Shown: one piece after another, positions 23,901-35,062 of the stretch
Layout of the letters: every line of letters starts with the position of its first letter
Position numbering within the stretch: the first letter of the stretch is position 1
Assembly (NCBI GenBank): GCA_018806985.1
Contig: JADANN010000401.1
Coordinates: 2,108,001-2,172,000 of the forward strand
Source: Angiostrongylus vasorum
Lineage: Eukaryota > Nematoda > Chromadorea > Rhabditida > Metastrongylidae
Reading direction: 5' to 3'
Length of the DNA stretch: 64,000 nucleotides
The notes under the pieces: generated by a model
The model's input: only the letters and a program-made list of their open reading frames with translations
The model's database searches: none
What the model was told of the DNA's origin: nothing
Program-made: the position numbers and the translations under genes

Positions 23901-26900
23901 CTTCTGCTTTTTCTTTACAATATTAAAACAGAATACCTCGTTGGTGTTCTCTTCTTTCATAGCAATCCACTCCGAAACAATAGTTTCTCGATTCCTTGAG
24001 AAATTCTTCCCATTTCTTTTGTTTTTCACAGCGAACTACTCTGTTTTGCATCAGAACTCCAATTCGGCAATGGATCAAGTATGTCTTCAAAACCGATCCA
24101 AACTGTTTAATTTTCCATTTGTACCGTAATAAAAGGATCTCGAACGAATTTCTTGTGTTGCTCATCGGTTGGTCCTAAAGCTTTAAGTATTTTGCTGAGG
24201 GCTTAGTGTTCTCAAAGTTCCTTGGAACCATTGTACCATGTACAAACCAGTAATCGAATATTTTAACATGATTCGACTGAGGCAACAGAATAAAATACCA
24301 GACTAACTACAAAGTTTTCCACACCTCAAGTCCTTTTTGTCTCCATAGCCGCCATTTCTTAAAAGCTAGAAACACCGACAGACGTTGTATTCAAAATTCC
24401 TCTATCAGACAGAGAATTCTCTATCTACCTAACTAATACATTCTATGCGTCGATGGAGACCGCGTTGCTACAACGCTGTGTCCGTACCCTGCGTCTATGT
24501 ACCGTTCTGGCCAATGGGCACGCCGCTCGCTGGTACGTAGCCACGCACACTAGCACCGTCATTTGGCCCGGCGACGCGTTGGAGAGCGTCGTCGCCAACT
24601 CCATCATTATCTCCCTCCTGCTGGATCTTTCCTTGCGGAATCATTTGCTTAGCTCGTAATGAGATTAAGTGTAATCCTTAACTCTTGTATTGCTGATACA
24701 TTAACGTTATCGTTGATTCTCGTGTAACTACGTTGTGTGTGCTAACAGAAGTTAAATACTTTCATTGCTCACAGGTACCTCACAAACAGTTCTCCACTCT
24801 TACTCACTCCCTCGAACGCTCTTCATATTCTTGTGCTGTGAGCCGTTACATTGGTGCATACACTATTGTGAATGCATTTTATTAAGTAAAAAACCCACTG
24901 AACCACCTCACTTGTAGCTTATTGTACATATATTGCAAATCTCATTGCATTGTTGTGTAAATAGTATGTATATACGGATAAGGGTTTAATTACCCAAGCT
25001 TGAGGTATCCCACAAACAGTTCCCCACTCTTGCTCACGTCCTCGAATGCTCTTCATATTCTTGTGCTGTGAGCCGTTACACGTTGATAGTTTAAAGCAGT
25101 GGACTAAGGAGACTGAGTAGTCATTTTCGTGTGCTCAACAAAAACCTGAGTAGTTATATTTCCTTACTTTGGGTATAAAAATTCCTGCCATAACGCTAAA
25201 TTACTGATGTTTTAAAAATATGGGATAGCCTGTCCTTCTCAAAAAACCAAGAAAATCCACGGTGGATCAATCCTTTTTTTCAGATCTCTTGTTTATGAGA
25301 AGTTCACGTTGAACTGAGAAACATTTTTAGAGTAATTAGAGAATTTCTTTCATAGCTGTTAAAAGCACGCCTTTCCAATTCCAATAAATATCTTCGAACT
25401 CTAGTAACAGAAGGAATGTCATGTTACTCATAAAAGTGGTTTTTTTTTGTGAAAAAGAACGGTGACAGGTGATACAGGTGAAAAAGAATGGATTCGGCGG
25501 TCATCCGGCTGTTAACTGCTTTCAGCAATTGTTTTTTGCTTTTGAAAACTTTCGTCGGTATGGATTGAAAAATAGGACAAAATCTTAAATCGTGAGACCA
25601 GATGGATTCTTGCAAGTAGAAAAATGGAAAAAAGACAAACGAATGAGGAATATCCAATGACGATCAATGACAGTTAACTAGAAGGACTACGCATCTCTCC
25701 TGAAGTGGATCTCCGCAGTTTATTTAAAAAAAAATATGACAAGACCTCATATGAACAAGCTTGGTAGACTACGCACTGTCATCGTAGCAATGCCTCTGGA
25801 AAACTTTGGAGGAAATCCATTTTCAAAGCTACGACTACGTGAAGCTTCGTCGATAATATTTTCTACGTCTACTTTCTTGCTCATCAGAGGTAATTCACAA
25901 AGTTATGAACGCGTTCTGCATAAACAAATTTGTCCCCCAAAATCTCCTTACACCATACACCACCACCACCACCACCATCGTTCTCCCTAACCAATATGAT
26001 CAAATTATCAGAAAGGAACATATCCTCCTATTGAATCTAGAAATATTTTTTAACAATTTGAAGACGATACCTTTCATAACTTTCTGTGTGAGCTTCCTCC
26101 CCCTCAGTTTGTGCCACTATTTTAGGTTCAGAGTCAATCGACAACATTACTGCAACACCTCCAAGTAGCATAAGCAGACCATTAAAGAGAAAAGTGTACT
26201 GAAATATTTAGACATCTAAACAGAAAACTGATAAAGCTGAAGATTTGGCAGGTTAGGATACAAATGAGTGCGACATTTTCATCGGGAAACCCAATCCAGC
26301 TTAAGAGTAAGCTTAACACGTGGTAGAATGTAGTATGATGTTCGTGGTTGTCTTTGCACCAAAATTACTAAGAAGAGCATAATATCAAAGATATGATATT
26401 CGCGGTATATGATACATAATATGAAGGTTGTTCCGCGGATCAATTCTACGCGACAAGAAGGGATGCATTTTATTGGCTTCCTCTCGAGTTAAGCGATGCG
26501 ATGACAAGTACTCTCGCGACGACATCTAACTTCACGTTTTTTCTGGAATGGACGCAGCCTAAGTGTTCCACTGTGACACCCATAGGGGTCACATCGACCA
26601 TCCTATCAGTTTTTATGTAGTCCCATCCCTAGTGTTGCGATTTTCATCCTATAAATCGGTTTTTTCTCTGCGTTTTGAAAAAGATTTCGCTTCTCTTATC
26701 TTCTACATCTTCCGCATTCTTCTACACAGCCTGCTATGTTCTTGGTGCATATACAAGGCTTGTGAATGAAGAAAAAACACTCGTCCACAATGCAATTATA
26801 CTGCCGTCAGCATTTAATGAAGTTATATATTTGGATACTTGGATACTTGGACGGCCCGTCCTCACCGATTGTGCGGCTCCCAGCATATTCTACATTTTCC

Positions 26901-29900
26901 AGAGTTTTGCTGGTTTACCCGCTGTGGTTCCCTGGAGTCCAGAAGACAGCCTGGCCAAAGTCTGCCCCCGGGTCGTCATCATTACAGGCAGTTGCAGCAG
27001 TTGTGGATCAGAAGGAGATTTGCCACCATGCGACTAGTTTGATACTAGGACGGTAGTGGATCTTGCTATTGGTTTACTCTTAGCTAGACTTCCTGATGGA
27101 AATGCCGGACTCCTTCTCAGCTCGGGGAGACCTCGCCAGGAGGACGAATCTCCCCGCTGCACATCACAGCACAACACTCAGGAACACCTCCCAGCCACGA
27201 TGAGGTGGTAAACTGTTGAAAGTTTTATAAGTTGTGCAAAGAATATTACGATGCCTCATTCCATACAATACCCAGAAGTCATCATAGGGATTGAAAATTA
27301 GAAAACAACGAAGTGCTTATCAAAAATGATGCTGCACAGCGCATGTGTCGCCAGTTCTTCGAGGCTAAGGTATCTCTAAGCCTCTCCACTGGCCACATTC
27401 TCTTCAAAAGCAATAGTCACTCGATGTAAAAAAAGAAATTAGAAATTATTAAGAATACGACCTCTCATGGAGGATACCCACTACTTCATCTACGTTGGAT
27501 AATCTATCCACTATTTACAAGAAGCCTGGGGAAAAAACTATGCACCAAAATAAACCACCGGAAAGAAAATAACACCTATAGATGTCGTACTAGCCACTAG
27601 CCACTCTCGTAGAACCATTATGACACCTACAGGTGTCATTGGTCGCAAGAATATTTACGAAAGCACGGGTGAAAATGTGGTATCAAGTTCGTGTTCCTTA
27701 CATTCCTTACATTTTTTTGTTTTGTTTTTCCCTAAACAAAAACCACATTAAATGGACTACCTCATAACCATGCGGCAAAATCCACGCAGTGAAGAACGAT
27801 CCAAAAACGTTTCCAAGCGGTTGACAAGATGCCCATATTCCCATTACAAAACCACGATTGCTCTTATCAAACCAGTTAGCCTGGAAAATGCAATAATCGG
27901 CTAATTTCTAAATGGCTCAGCACATGCTTCAAACACTACGAACTTGCCAAACACTGGCCATGAGATAAGGCAAAACTATAGCTATTACAATCAATAAAGC
28001 TATGGGTATGACCATGTTTCTTACTAGTAGATATTAGTACACGTACACCATTTTTTAAAAAGTAGCCTGGACAAAGCTATGACACGTAATCCTCACGTCT
28101 ATTCTGAAGGGGTACATCGAACGGCTCCCAACTCTCACACAGCAACTATAAGTCCGAGAAGGTACTCAAAAGCTTCTCCATTCTTCGTAAAAAGAAACGA
28201 TAGCAAAAAATAATTTCATTCCTCAACCTCGACAGATATGCGTGCGGAAAAAATGTAAAAATATACAATGTTGTAGAAACTGTGAAGGATGGAGAAGATA
28301 TGCACACATATGTGCGGGGGTCGAACCAGTGGATTGCGCATGTTGAACAACAGCATTACCAATGGGTTCCCGCGTCCACAAGCTAATAGAAAGCTCATAC
28401 AGACTAAAAAATTGACAAAAAATAAAAGAACGAAGCTCTCGGCGTTCATCAATCATTGAAGAATGCGCCACGCATTCCACTTCATTAAGCATCGTTTGGA
28501 GGTGATTAAATGCATATCTGGCCTTTACAATGACTCGCGGTGGCCTACCGATCTGTCAAGCCAATGCTGCTATCCTCTCAGACAGGTCTGGTACTAGTCT
28601 GCCGACCCCAAAGGGATAGAAGCCCTGGTGAGCTTGGGGCGCCGGATCGACCTCATGTGTATTGGAGGGCGCCTCTGACCACTGCTCTACACCAACCCAG
28701 AAATCGGTGCGAGACATATTTTTCTAAGATTCAATATAGGAAACAAATTTATTGTAGAAGTCATTAAATACAGCTTCCTTCCTAATCTATTTTCATCACC
28801 TCACATACGGAACAATGTGTGGCGATAGGGGTTTTAACTGTTTTCGTCTTCTATTGCAGTAACAGAATGAAGATCTGCATGAATTCGAAAACTTATATAG
28901 AAATAATACTAAATTTATAAAGAGATAATGCACAACTAAAGCGATAACCAGGAGAAAGGAACGCCTAAGACTTGAACCACAGATACTGATGGAATACAGT
29001 ACAACAACTGTAGAAATGTTAGATCAGTACCTATGAACGACATTTCGCAAAAATTCGAAAGGACGACTTTCAGTTTACTTTGGTATCAATGTTTAAGTTA
29101 CTTAATCCAAGACCCAGTCCATGCCCATGGTGCAAACGCAAAAAAAAATTGAATTGGATGGCTCTCTCACTGCAGAGACCACCTCGTACGTATGCCTTGG
29201 GCGATCAATGAACATAGAAAACAACATGAGGGAGGAACTAGATAGAACAAGGAGAGCAGCTTGGGCCGCATTCGGGCCTCTCAAAGATGCCAGCGACCAA
29301 CTGAAGGACCCGAAAATCCGCGCCCATCTTTTCGATTCTGCGGTCCTCCCAGCGCTCTGTTATGCTGCAGAGACATGGGTTGATACTTCAACCACGTCAA
29401 GAATGCTTCGCACTACTCACAGAGCGCTTGAGCGATATCTTCTGAGATATAACCGTCACTCTCAATATCTAGCGGGAATGCGAAGTTCTGATCTTCGAAA
29501 TCTGTCACATCTTCGAGATCTGGGAGAATATACATCGCTAGCGAAACATAGATGGGCCGGTCACATAATGAGAAGAACAGACGACACATAGACGAAAAGA
29601 ACAGTGGAGTGGACTCCAAGAGAATGCAAACGTCCCCCAGGGCGACCACCTACACGTTGGGCGGACGTGCTCATAAACAAAGTTAATCAGCTGTACCTGC
29701 AGCTGCAGTTGTTTTACAGATCACGGTATGAGACTCGCACGCGCTACCATCCTCGAACATGACCACCACCATAGACTACGATTGCGAGAGAAAGGAACGA
29801 ATGGCATATGTGCTGGGATCCGCACAACTCGTGAAGACGGACCGTTCAAGTAAGTAAGTAAGTAAGTAAGTAAGTAATCCTTAAAAACTATGCCTGTTAT

Positions 29901-31536
29901 ATCTATTAGTTTCCTTACAAGAAGGAAACGGCTTTCGAGAAATTGAAGTCTCCTAAATATCAGGCATTGGGAATCAAAGATAAATAAAAAAGATAAAGCT
30001 CTCGGCGTTGATCAGTCCCTGAGGGATGCGCCATGCATTCGAGTTCACTAAGCATCGTTGGAGGCGACTGAATGCACACCTGGACTTTACAATGACTCGC
30101 GGTGTCCTACCGATGTATCGAGCCAGTGCTCCTATCCTCCCAGACAAGTACGGTACCAATTTGCCGACCCCGAAGGGATGGAGGGCTTAGTGGACCATGG
30201 GCGAGAGATCGATTCCACGTGTGTCGCAGTGGCGCTCCCAACCACTGCGCCACACGCGCCCTTCGATAGGAGTAGTTCTTAAAACATTACCCGTACCAGA
30301 AGTTCCACCCAATTTGCCTTGTTGTCATATACTTAATAGTACAATAGTGTTAGGAAATTGCCATGATGCGATGAGCATGGGAAATACTATAATCGGGTAC
30401 TGCAACCAAGAAAGAAAGAATAATCTTAACATTGACAACCACAAAAAACAAAAATGATGGAAGCTGACTTATAAATACAGTATTTGGAGTATTAGCAATT
30501 GCTAAGCGTAACTGAACTCCGGATGATGGCGACTGAAAAGCCAGATTTCTGCCTGATTCCCAGATTTCATCAATAAGACCAAGAAGACAAATCAAAGACT
30601 ATAGAAAACTAAACTATTGCCAAAAAAATGAGACATAGCCGGCGATGCAGTTCAGTGTGTGTACTATGAGAAGGACAACTGACTGGAACAAAGCACTTGC
30701 ATAAGTATAAGAAGAAGCATCATAATCGTGATTTCATTAGGCCAACCACAGGCTTGTACCAATCCAAATACAAGATAAGTAACCATATAATACGGAATAT
30801 TATAAAAAGTGCACCACACTGGCAAACAACCAAAAAGAATAAGCTGAAACCATATAAGCTTTGTACCTAGGAAGAAAAGGAATATGTAGCCATATTGCGG
30901 CTCGTATCAAGGCACCACATCTCACCATAACAGCTGATCCAACCATACCCGTTACAACGACATATTTTGGATTTAAACGATCACCAAGCCAACCCCAAAA
31001 GAATAATGCCTGAAGACATATAGTGATAACGACAATAATGATGATGATGATGATGATGATGATGATAATGATGATGATATGACAAGGTATGCTAAGAAAG
31101 GTAAACGAGGTGAAATAGAAGAAAGACAAAAGTAATGAAAGACAGATGAAGAAGGGAAGAAAATGAACTTACACAGGCATAAGCGATCATGAAAGTTGCA
31201 TCAAGAGATCCCAAGAATGTGTTGGCTTCTTCATGAGAAACGAACAACGGCTAGAATAAGATGATTATGGAAGAGTGTTTACAAAGATCGTAACCACATT
31301 TCTTAAAGATTATGAGAAAATCAGCATGTCATACTAACAAAATGAGTAATGTTATCCATCCAATCATATGTAATCGATGTCTTTACTCCACTTAAATTTT
31401 TCCTGGCTGAGTGGTAAAGACCGTAACTGGAAAGAATCATGTGATTTATGTATAGAATATTACATATGAAACTATAATAAGGAAGCAATACCTCAAAAAA
31501 TGTTACAATAAAAACAACAGCGTTCACATTGGTCAT
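17923..31536 (-). CDS. SLC37-family sugar-phosphate/phosphate exchanger
   Basis: Major-facilitator transporter of the SLC37 (glycerol-3-phosphate/glucose-6-phosphate exchanger) family, expected in the ER or endolysosomal membrane. Exons on the minus strand: 31492-31536, 31339-31426 (YGLYHSARKNLSGVK), 31173-31250 (LGSLDATFMIAYAC), 30926-31009 (GDRLNPKYVVVTGM), 30697-30843 (GLVQACGWPNE), 27761-27880 (NWFDKSNRGFVMGIW), 26071-26198, 25777-25879 (loop, less sure), 22236-22334 (KLVNYAFFFWLPMYL), 21816-21884 (EISTFYDVGGILGS), 20690-20771, 19986-20116 (SGPYNLIASTISIDLG), 19541-19669 (GLIDGTGSIGSAVGQ), 17923-18036 (C-tail, stop). About 471 residues, the normal length, with family signatures in order. 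Phases agree except at the exon 1-2 junction, which is off by one base unless a GC donor is used. The exon at 30697-30843 adds an unusual MLLLILMQ before its donor. The tail has an acidic dileucine (ELTPLL). No other break seen, so probably functional. Confidence 0.88.
18165..18505 (+). repeat. Family T SINE
   Basis: AGACGGGTAGCTCAGAAGTAG head, GGTGCTAGTTCGACACC B-box-like segment, and GATCCGCTCAGAAGATGAG RTE-like end. Lies in the last intron of the SLC37 gene, opposite to its sense. Confidence 0.65.
18885..19165. repeat. Family B foldback element, compact two-arm copy
   Basis: Left arm GTGACTGCGGTGAGGAACG to CACACCATGCG and right arm CGATGCGGTGGTGAACGCG to CACCGCAGACACCTGCGG. The two arms are inverted copies with a shortened centre. 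It forms much of a 103-residue frame that is not a gene. Confidence 0.65.
20377..20645 (+). repeat. Family A tRNA-derived SINE
   Basis: GGGGCGATTGTAGCGCAGTG through CAACGCCGAGAACTATGTTC. Inserted in the SLC37 intron only about 45 bases from the donor of the exon ending at 20690. Confidence 0.8.
20880..21112. repeat. Trinucleotide-rich (TTA/TAC) low-complexity region
   Basis: Imperfect TAT/TTA/CTA trinucleotides, densest at 21040-21112. No coding potential. Confidence 0.75.
21240..21740. repeat. Family B foldback element, full length
   Basis: Outer ends AGCACTTCAATGATGTTGAG and CTCAGCAACATTATGG are inverted. Each arm carries the CTGCGGTG...AACGAACGC, TAACGCGTTCACCACCACA and CGAAACGAAGG blocks. 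The centre holds CCAGTTAAGCTGAGGCTGTA. With long inverted arms and no coding capacity it is a MITE-like foldback element. SLC37 intron. Confidence 0.75.
22400..24440. other. Intron sequence with unrecognised minus-strand frames
   Basis: Within the large SLC37 intron. At 23582-23821, 23838-24029 and 23923-24165 (minus) overlapping frames read like broken coding sequence (LFSKLEALDDLRRLGVNVES; VWEQQLRRVAEKRVSL; EKQKKWEEFLKESRNY), joined by frameshifts. They could be a retro-copy or an unknown transposon protein remnant. I cannot name them. Confidence 0.3.
24441..25085. mobile_element. Insertion with 78-bp direct repeats (possible LTR fragment)
   Basis: A GC-richer block (24441-24660, open on the plus strand for 68 residues) is followed by two direct repeats at 24773-24851 and 25003-25080. 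They share CACAAACAGTTC, CCACTCTT, and CTTCATATTCTTGTGCTGTG, and both end GAGCCGTTACA. Read on the minus strand each unit starts TGTAAC. This suggests the end of an LTR-type element, but no gag-pol is present, so the class is uncertain. Confidence 0.4.
25958..25978. repeat. CAC microsatellite
   Basis: About seven CAC triplets in an SLC37 intron. They give a histidine run in one plus frame that is not a gene. Confidence 0.85.
26825..27230 (-). repeat. Family C repeat, full length
   Basis: Reverse copy. The tail appears as TTGGATACTTGGATACTTGG at the left, then GTTTTGCTGGTTTACCCGC, GCCACCATGCGACTAGTTTG, and the 5' end CCACGATGAGGTGGTAAAC at the right. Tandem ACTTGGAT units in the tail agree with RTE-style 3' tails. 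Overlapping plus-strand frames are shadows. Confidence 0.75.
28421..28698 (-). repeat. Family A tRNA-derived SINE
   Basis: AATAAAAGAACGAAGCTCTC to CCACTGCTCTACACCAACCC. SLC37 intron, same strand as the gene. Confidence 0.8.
29121..29876 (+). mobile_element. RTE-clade non-LTR retrotransposon, 5'-truncated
   Basis: Only the C-terminal end of the polyprotein and the 3' tail remain, the usual result of aborted target-primed reverse transcription. The frame 29121-29591 reads TSYVCLGRSMNIENNMREEL, VLPALCYAAETW, TTHRALERYLL and KHRWAGHIMRR, the conserved post-RT region of nematode RTE elements. After a stop the match goes on (RPPTRWAD-like, about 29640). The element ends in AAGT repeats. Inserted in an SLC37 intron on the opposite strand. 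Confidence 0.88.
29847..29877 (+). repeat. AAGT tandem tail of RTE copy
   Basis: About seven AAGT units directly after GAAGACGGACCGTTC. RTE elements end in short tandem repeats rather than poly(A), so this marks the true 3' end. Confidence 0.85.
29990..30262 (-). repeat. Family A tRNA-derived SINE
   Basis: AGATAAAGCTCTCGGCGTTG to CCACTGCGCCACACGCGCCC. Among the best preserved copies, useful as a near consensus. Confidence 0.88.
31037..31080. repeat. ATG microsatellite
   Basis: About fourteen ATG/ATA triplets in an SLC37 intron. It creates a poly-isoleucine frame on the minus strand that is not coding, though that frame runs into the real exon at 30926-31009. Confidence 0.9.
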
Positions 31537-32723
31537 CCTTTCCCATTAAAGACTAATGTCGAAAAATAGAAGAAGCAAGTCGCTCGTTCAACGCCTGAAT
31601 AATCAAAAGAAGTGTGGCAAACAAAAAGGTAAACGCATTCACGCAGAGACAGTTAGAAGTCCAGAGACTTCAAGCGAAGGATGAGAAATTACAACCCTAA
31701 AAAGTCAAGCAAAGGAAGAAAAAACCAACAACATTTAGCTACATGGCCTATTAGACTGCCTTCAAACTACCATACCAGCGGTTCACAGGAATCACTGCCG
31801 TGCGTACAAATTACTCCACTGCAAAAAACCAGTTTCGGTGCCTCACACACGGTATTCTCCCTTATATAACGTCAGATGGCTAGACGAACGGTGTGAGGCG
31901 AGTCAGAACAATATAGAAAAGAAGTACATAGCACGACAATCATGTTTTGTTACGCCCCTACAACAACATGGAAATATCTTCAACACCGAACTCGAGCCTC
32001 ACCTTGAAGCTGCAGTCCGCATCACATTTTACATCAACCAACTCATAAGAGATAAAAAGCAGGAAAGCCCATAAATGTCAATTAGATGATGGTTTAGAGA
32101 AGTTTTGTTGAAGTTTGATGGATATGTCACGCCGGTGTTTTTCGAATTTGCACCAATGCCCCCAAACCTGGGTAATCAAACCTTTATATACGTAGCGTTG
32201 ACACGATAATAACGAAACGAAACCTAAAAAATATACACGGAAAAGTTTATGATAAAATGGCCTTGTAGGCAAAAGCAGTATACCTAAAGAATTTGAACTA
32301 GTAATAATGTGCAGACTTCTAAAATATATCTACGAGGTACGAAGCGCTACTTCACGCATCTCTCTCACAGCGTGATCTCAGGCCGGTTAGTAGCGAGGCT
32401 ACGTGGTGCGTCCCCAGGTGGCGGATAAGAGGTTAATCGCGGACCAAAAGCGACTTTTGCTTCCCTGAGACGCACGTAAATCCAGGGAATAGACTCCCTC
32501 TTGCTGCGCTGATTTGGCACATACCTTCTTTGTTTGTGAGAAGGTATTCGTGCATACGAGCGCGAGTGTGTTCTCGTTTATGCGGGTTTTTATTCTACGA
32601 GGCGGTTAAAAGACTGTAATGAAGTGATGGGGGAGCTACATGGGAGGTGGTTAGGAGTGACCTCCAACAAACTGAAACTACCCATGGGTATACCAAGCCC
32701 CCACGTTCACAGCTGAGCAAGCA

Positions 32724-33367
32724 ATGAACACGTATCAAACGGCAAACAGTGAAATAAACGAGCCTCATTCCCCTCCCAACGGAAAATCTCCTAATACGGC
32801 AGCGGCGTTCGATACGACCAGTATGGGGAAGGTGTTAAAATCTCACGGCCACGCCAGGCTCCCCAAATCTCCGAGGACTAAGGTGACGACTGAATCCTCG
32901 ATTGAAGATTTGATCATGCAGGCAAGAAGGATAAGGCATGACGTCATCGGAGTGGCCGAGACGAGAAGATGTCACCCATTCAATACTGTCTATGACATCG
33001 GCGAAGAACCGTTCCACGGAACATGCGACAATAAAGGAGTAGGCGGTGTCGGCGCTCTCGCCAACACGACTTTGTCCATCAATGTTGATTCATTCGAACA
33101 ACTAACAACCTGAATCGGACGTTTACGATTAAAAAGATGTGGATCAATAACGGCTTTGACAATCCCACATCGCTTAAGCACCGACATCAAGCTATGACGA
33201 GGAAGTCAAAAGAGTTCCATATGGACGTGAAGAACCTTTGCATAGAGGACCACACATTCTTCAAAATCATCACTGGATATTTTCACGCTAAGACTGGATC
33301 AAGAAAAACATCTGAAGAGCGTCACATTGAGACCCATGGATTAGAATGGAACGATCAGGGTGAGTAG
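32724..33367 (+). pseudogene. RTE apurinic-type endonuclease region
   Basis: The frame 32724-33113 reads [20 protein letters not shown], then [18 protein letters not shown] and [20 protein letters not shown]. The domain then shifts frame and continues at 33137-33367 (ITGYFHAKTGSRKT...HGLEWNDQGE). VIGVAETR and the GYFHAKTG text (normally GDFNAKVG) are the recognisable endonuclease motifs. The catalytic D and N of the latter are changed to Y and H, so the enzyme would be dead. Confidence 0.8.
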
Positions 33368-33519
33368 CTGTTTGGGTTTATCATGACGACCAAGACCACT
33401 CATCGTAACTCACAATTCGACAGATCCTACTCTGAAAGTTGAGAGTTCGAAGGTCACTAAGAGACGTCTGCCTTTAGAAACACTCGAGCTGATATACCAA
33501 CGTGGAATGGCGCGAGCTA

Positions 33520-33790
33520 GAGGGAAAAGAACAGACCACATTGGCTGGCGGGAACCGACCAACGTCCGTCCTGTATAAAAGGGCACTTCCGAATGAGATT
33601 TTTAATTCGGTCGGCGCTCCACTTCGCTGCAATCGACTCTTTGCGACAACGAACACTTACATCGTGAGAACAACCACCTGTGGATCATCGACCCGGATCT
33701 GTGCGGCTCCCAAGAAGGTGAAGACATCGAAACGTTAGCCAAATAAGCATTTCATACCAACCTCTTGCCAGTTCCATAGCACAAGAAGGT
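33520..33790 (+). mobile_element. Penelope-terminal-like insertion within RTE
   Basis: Starts near CCAACGTCCGTCCTGTATAA and ends GAAACGTTAGCCAAATAAGC plus a short stretch. The same layout (TATA-A-AAG, about 180 bp, GAAGAC...GAAACNTTAGCC, AATAA) occurs at 37320-37540. The leading CTGA of the motif is lost here. Nested in the RTE copy, so younger than it. Confidence 0.5.
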
Positions 33791-34123
33791 ATTGAGAAGT
33801 ACAAAGTATTTCGAAAAGACAAGTTTATGCAGTTTACGAGGAACAGCCAAACAAGGTTCAGGTTCACGGGTCAGTAACGGCCGACGAAGGACTAGAGTGC
33901 AGAAATCTGCTAAGACGACAAGAAAATGAGAATATTTCTGGTGCACAGGCCGCAAACAAATTGAACGTTCTTCTAGCAGATCGATCGGCCCGTAAGAAAA
34001 GCTCTATGGAACCGGAAACGGAAAATAAAAAAAGTGAGGAAAGCTGGAGGCATTAAAAAATAGCAAACAGACCGAAGCCTCCGAAGAAGAAAACCAGTTC
34101 AATCAAACTGACAGTGACAGTCA

Positions 34124-34738
34124 ATGAAAGGGCACTATAAGAAGATTCTTCGTGAGCTATATAAAAATTTCATGTCCAAAACATTATCATTATATAACGA
34201 CATCAACATCGAAGTTAAAAGAGAGGTTAGGCAAGGCGATACTATCTCGTCAAAAAATATTTACTGCCACCCCCTAGATCGTAATGCGAACATTAGAACC
34301 GGACAATGTTGGAGTGAAAATCGATGGCCGGCAATTACACTTTGCTGGCTTTGCTGATGACATTGTTGTTATAACACTAGGCATTAGCCAGGCGAAACGA
34401 ATTCTTCCCGACTTTGATAAGGCCTGTGGAAAGATTGGTCTTCGACTAGATTTCACAGAAACGATGTTCATGAGGAACACTTGGTTGCGCATGGCCCATT
34501 TACGCTCAACGTAACGAATATCTCTGAATGTTCCAGTTACGTCTATTTAGGTCGGGAAATTAAAACGATGAACGACTTAACTCCCTGCTTGAGCAGAAGG
34601 AAGCGAAGCGATTTCGGGAACTTTCAAGAGAGCAGTGAGGATGCAGTGAAGAGAACAAAGAACACCCCATTCCGTGTCTACCTTTTCGAATTCACTGCCC
34701 TGATGTATGCGTCGGAAACCTGGTCCCTATGCAATTAG
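34124..34738 (+). pseudogene. RTE reverse transcriptase and C-terminal region
   Basis: ILRELYKNFMSKTLSLYND then VKREVRQGDTIS in one frame (34124-34357); HFAGFADDIVVITLGISQA, carrying the FADD catalytic box, in a second (34284-34514); SSYVYLGREIKTMNDLTP and ALMYASETWSL in a third (34481-34738). All are standard blocks of the RTE RT and the region after it. Two frameshifts separate them. Confidence 0.85.
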
Positions 34739-35062
34739 GATGAAAGATCACTCAGCTTTATAGAAGGCGCAGTATAACGATAATGCTAGGAGCGCTTCGT
34801 CCCATGCGAGTGGGAGAAGTGATATAAAGCTCCGATTTACGTCAACGATCAAAAACCAAAGACGCCACTCTATATGGCAAACTGTCGAAGATAAGGTGGG
34901 TCGGACACGTAATGAGTAGGAACGACAAACGATGAACAATAGCCGTCGCGACTGGATCCCTCGGGATGTCCACAGCAGGAAGACCACCGACCAAATGGTC
35001 AGAGCTCTTCACAGAAACCTTAGAAAAAGACGTGGTGCTCAAGAAGTGAGCACACAAAACTT

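Larger units (their letters stand above)
32380..35050 (+). mobile_element. RTE-clade retrotransposon, near full span but decayed
   Basis: Includes a 5' untranslated part (from about 32380; CCCCAGGTGGCGGATAAGAG), an endonuclease region, a gap with a foreign insertion at about 33520-33790, an RT region with the FADD box, and the post-RT end (about 34480-34990). Several stops and shifts make it inactive. It belongs to the same clade as the 29121 copy but a different subfamily. It ends next to the tRNA-Pro gene. Confidence 0.82.

Noticed and set aside
25736..25990. 84-residue plus frame ending in a histidine run
   Set aside because: Intronic; the histidines come from the CAC microsatellite, and the better reading of 25777-25879 is a minus-strand SLC37 exon.
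26675..27056. Plus frames of 67-120 residues
   Set aside because: They lie in a family C repeat and flanking intron; the same text recurs, broken, in other family C copies.
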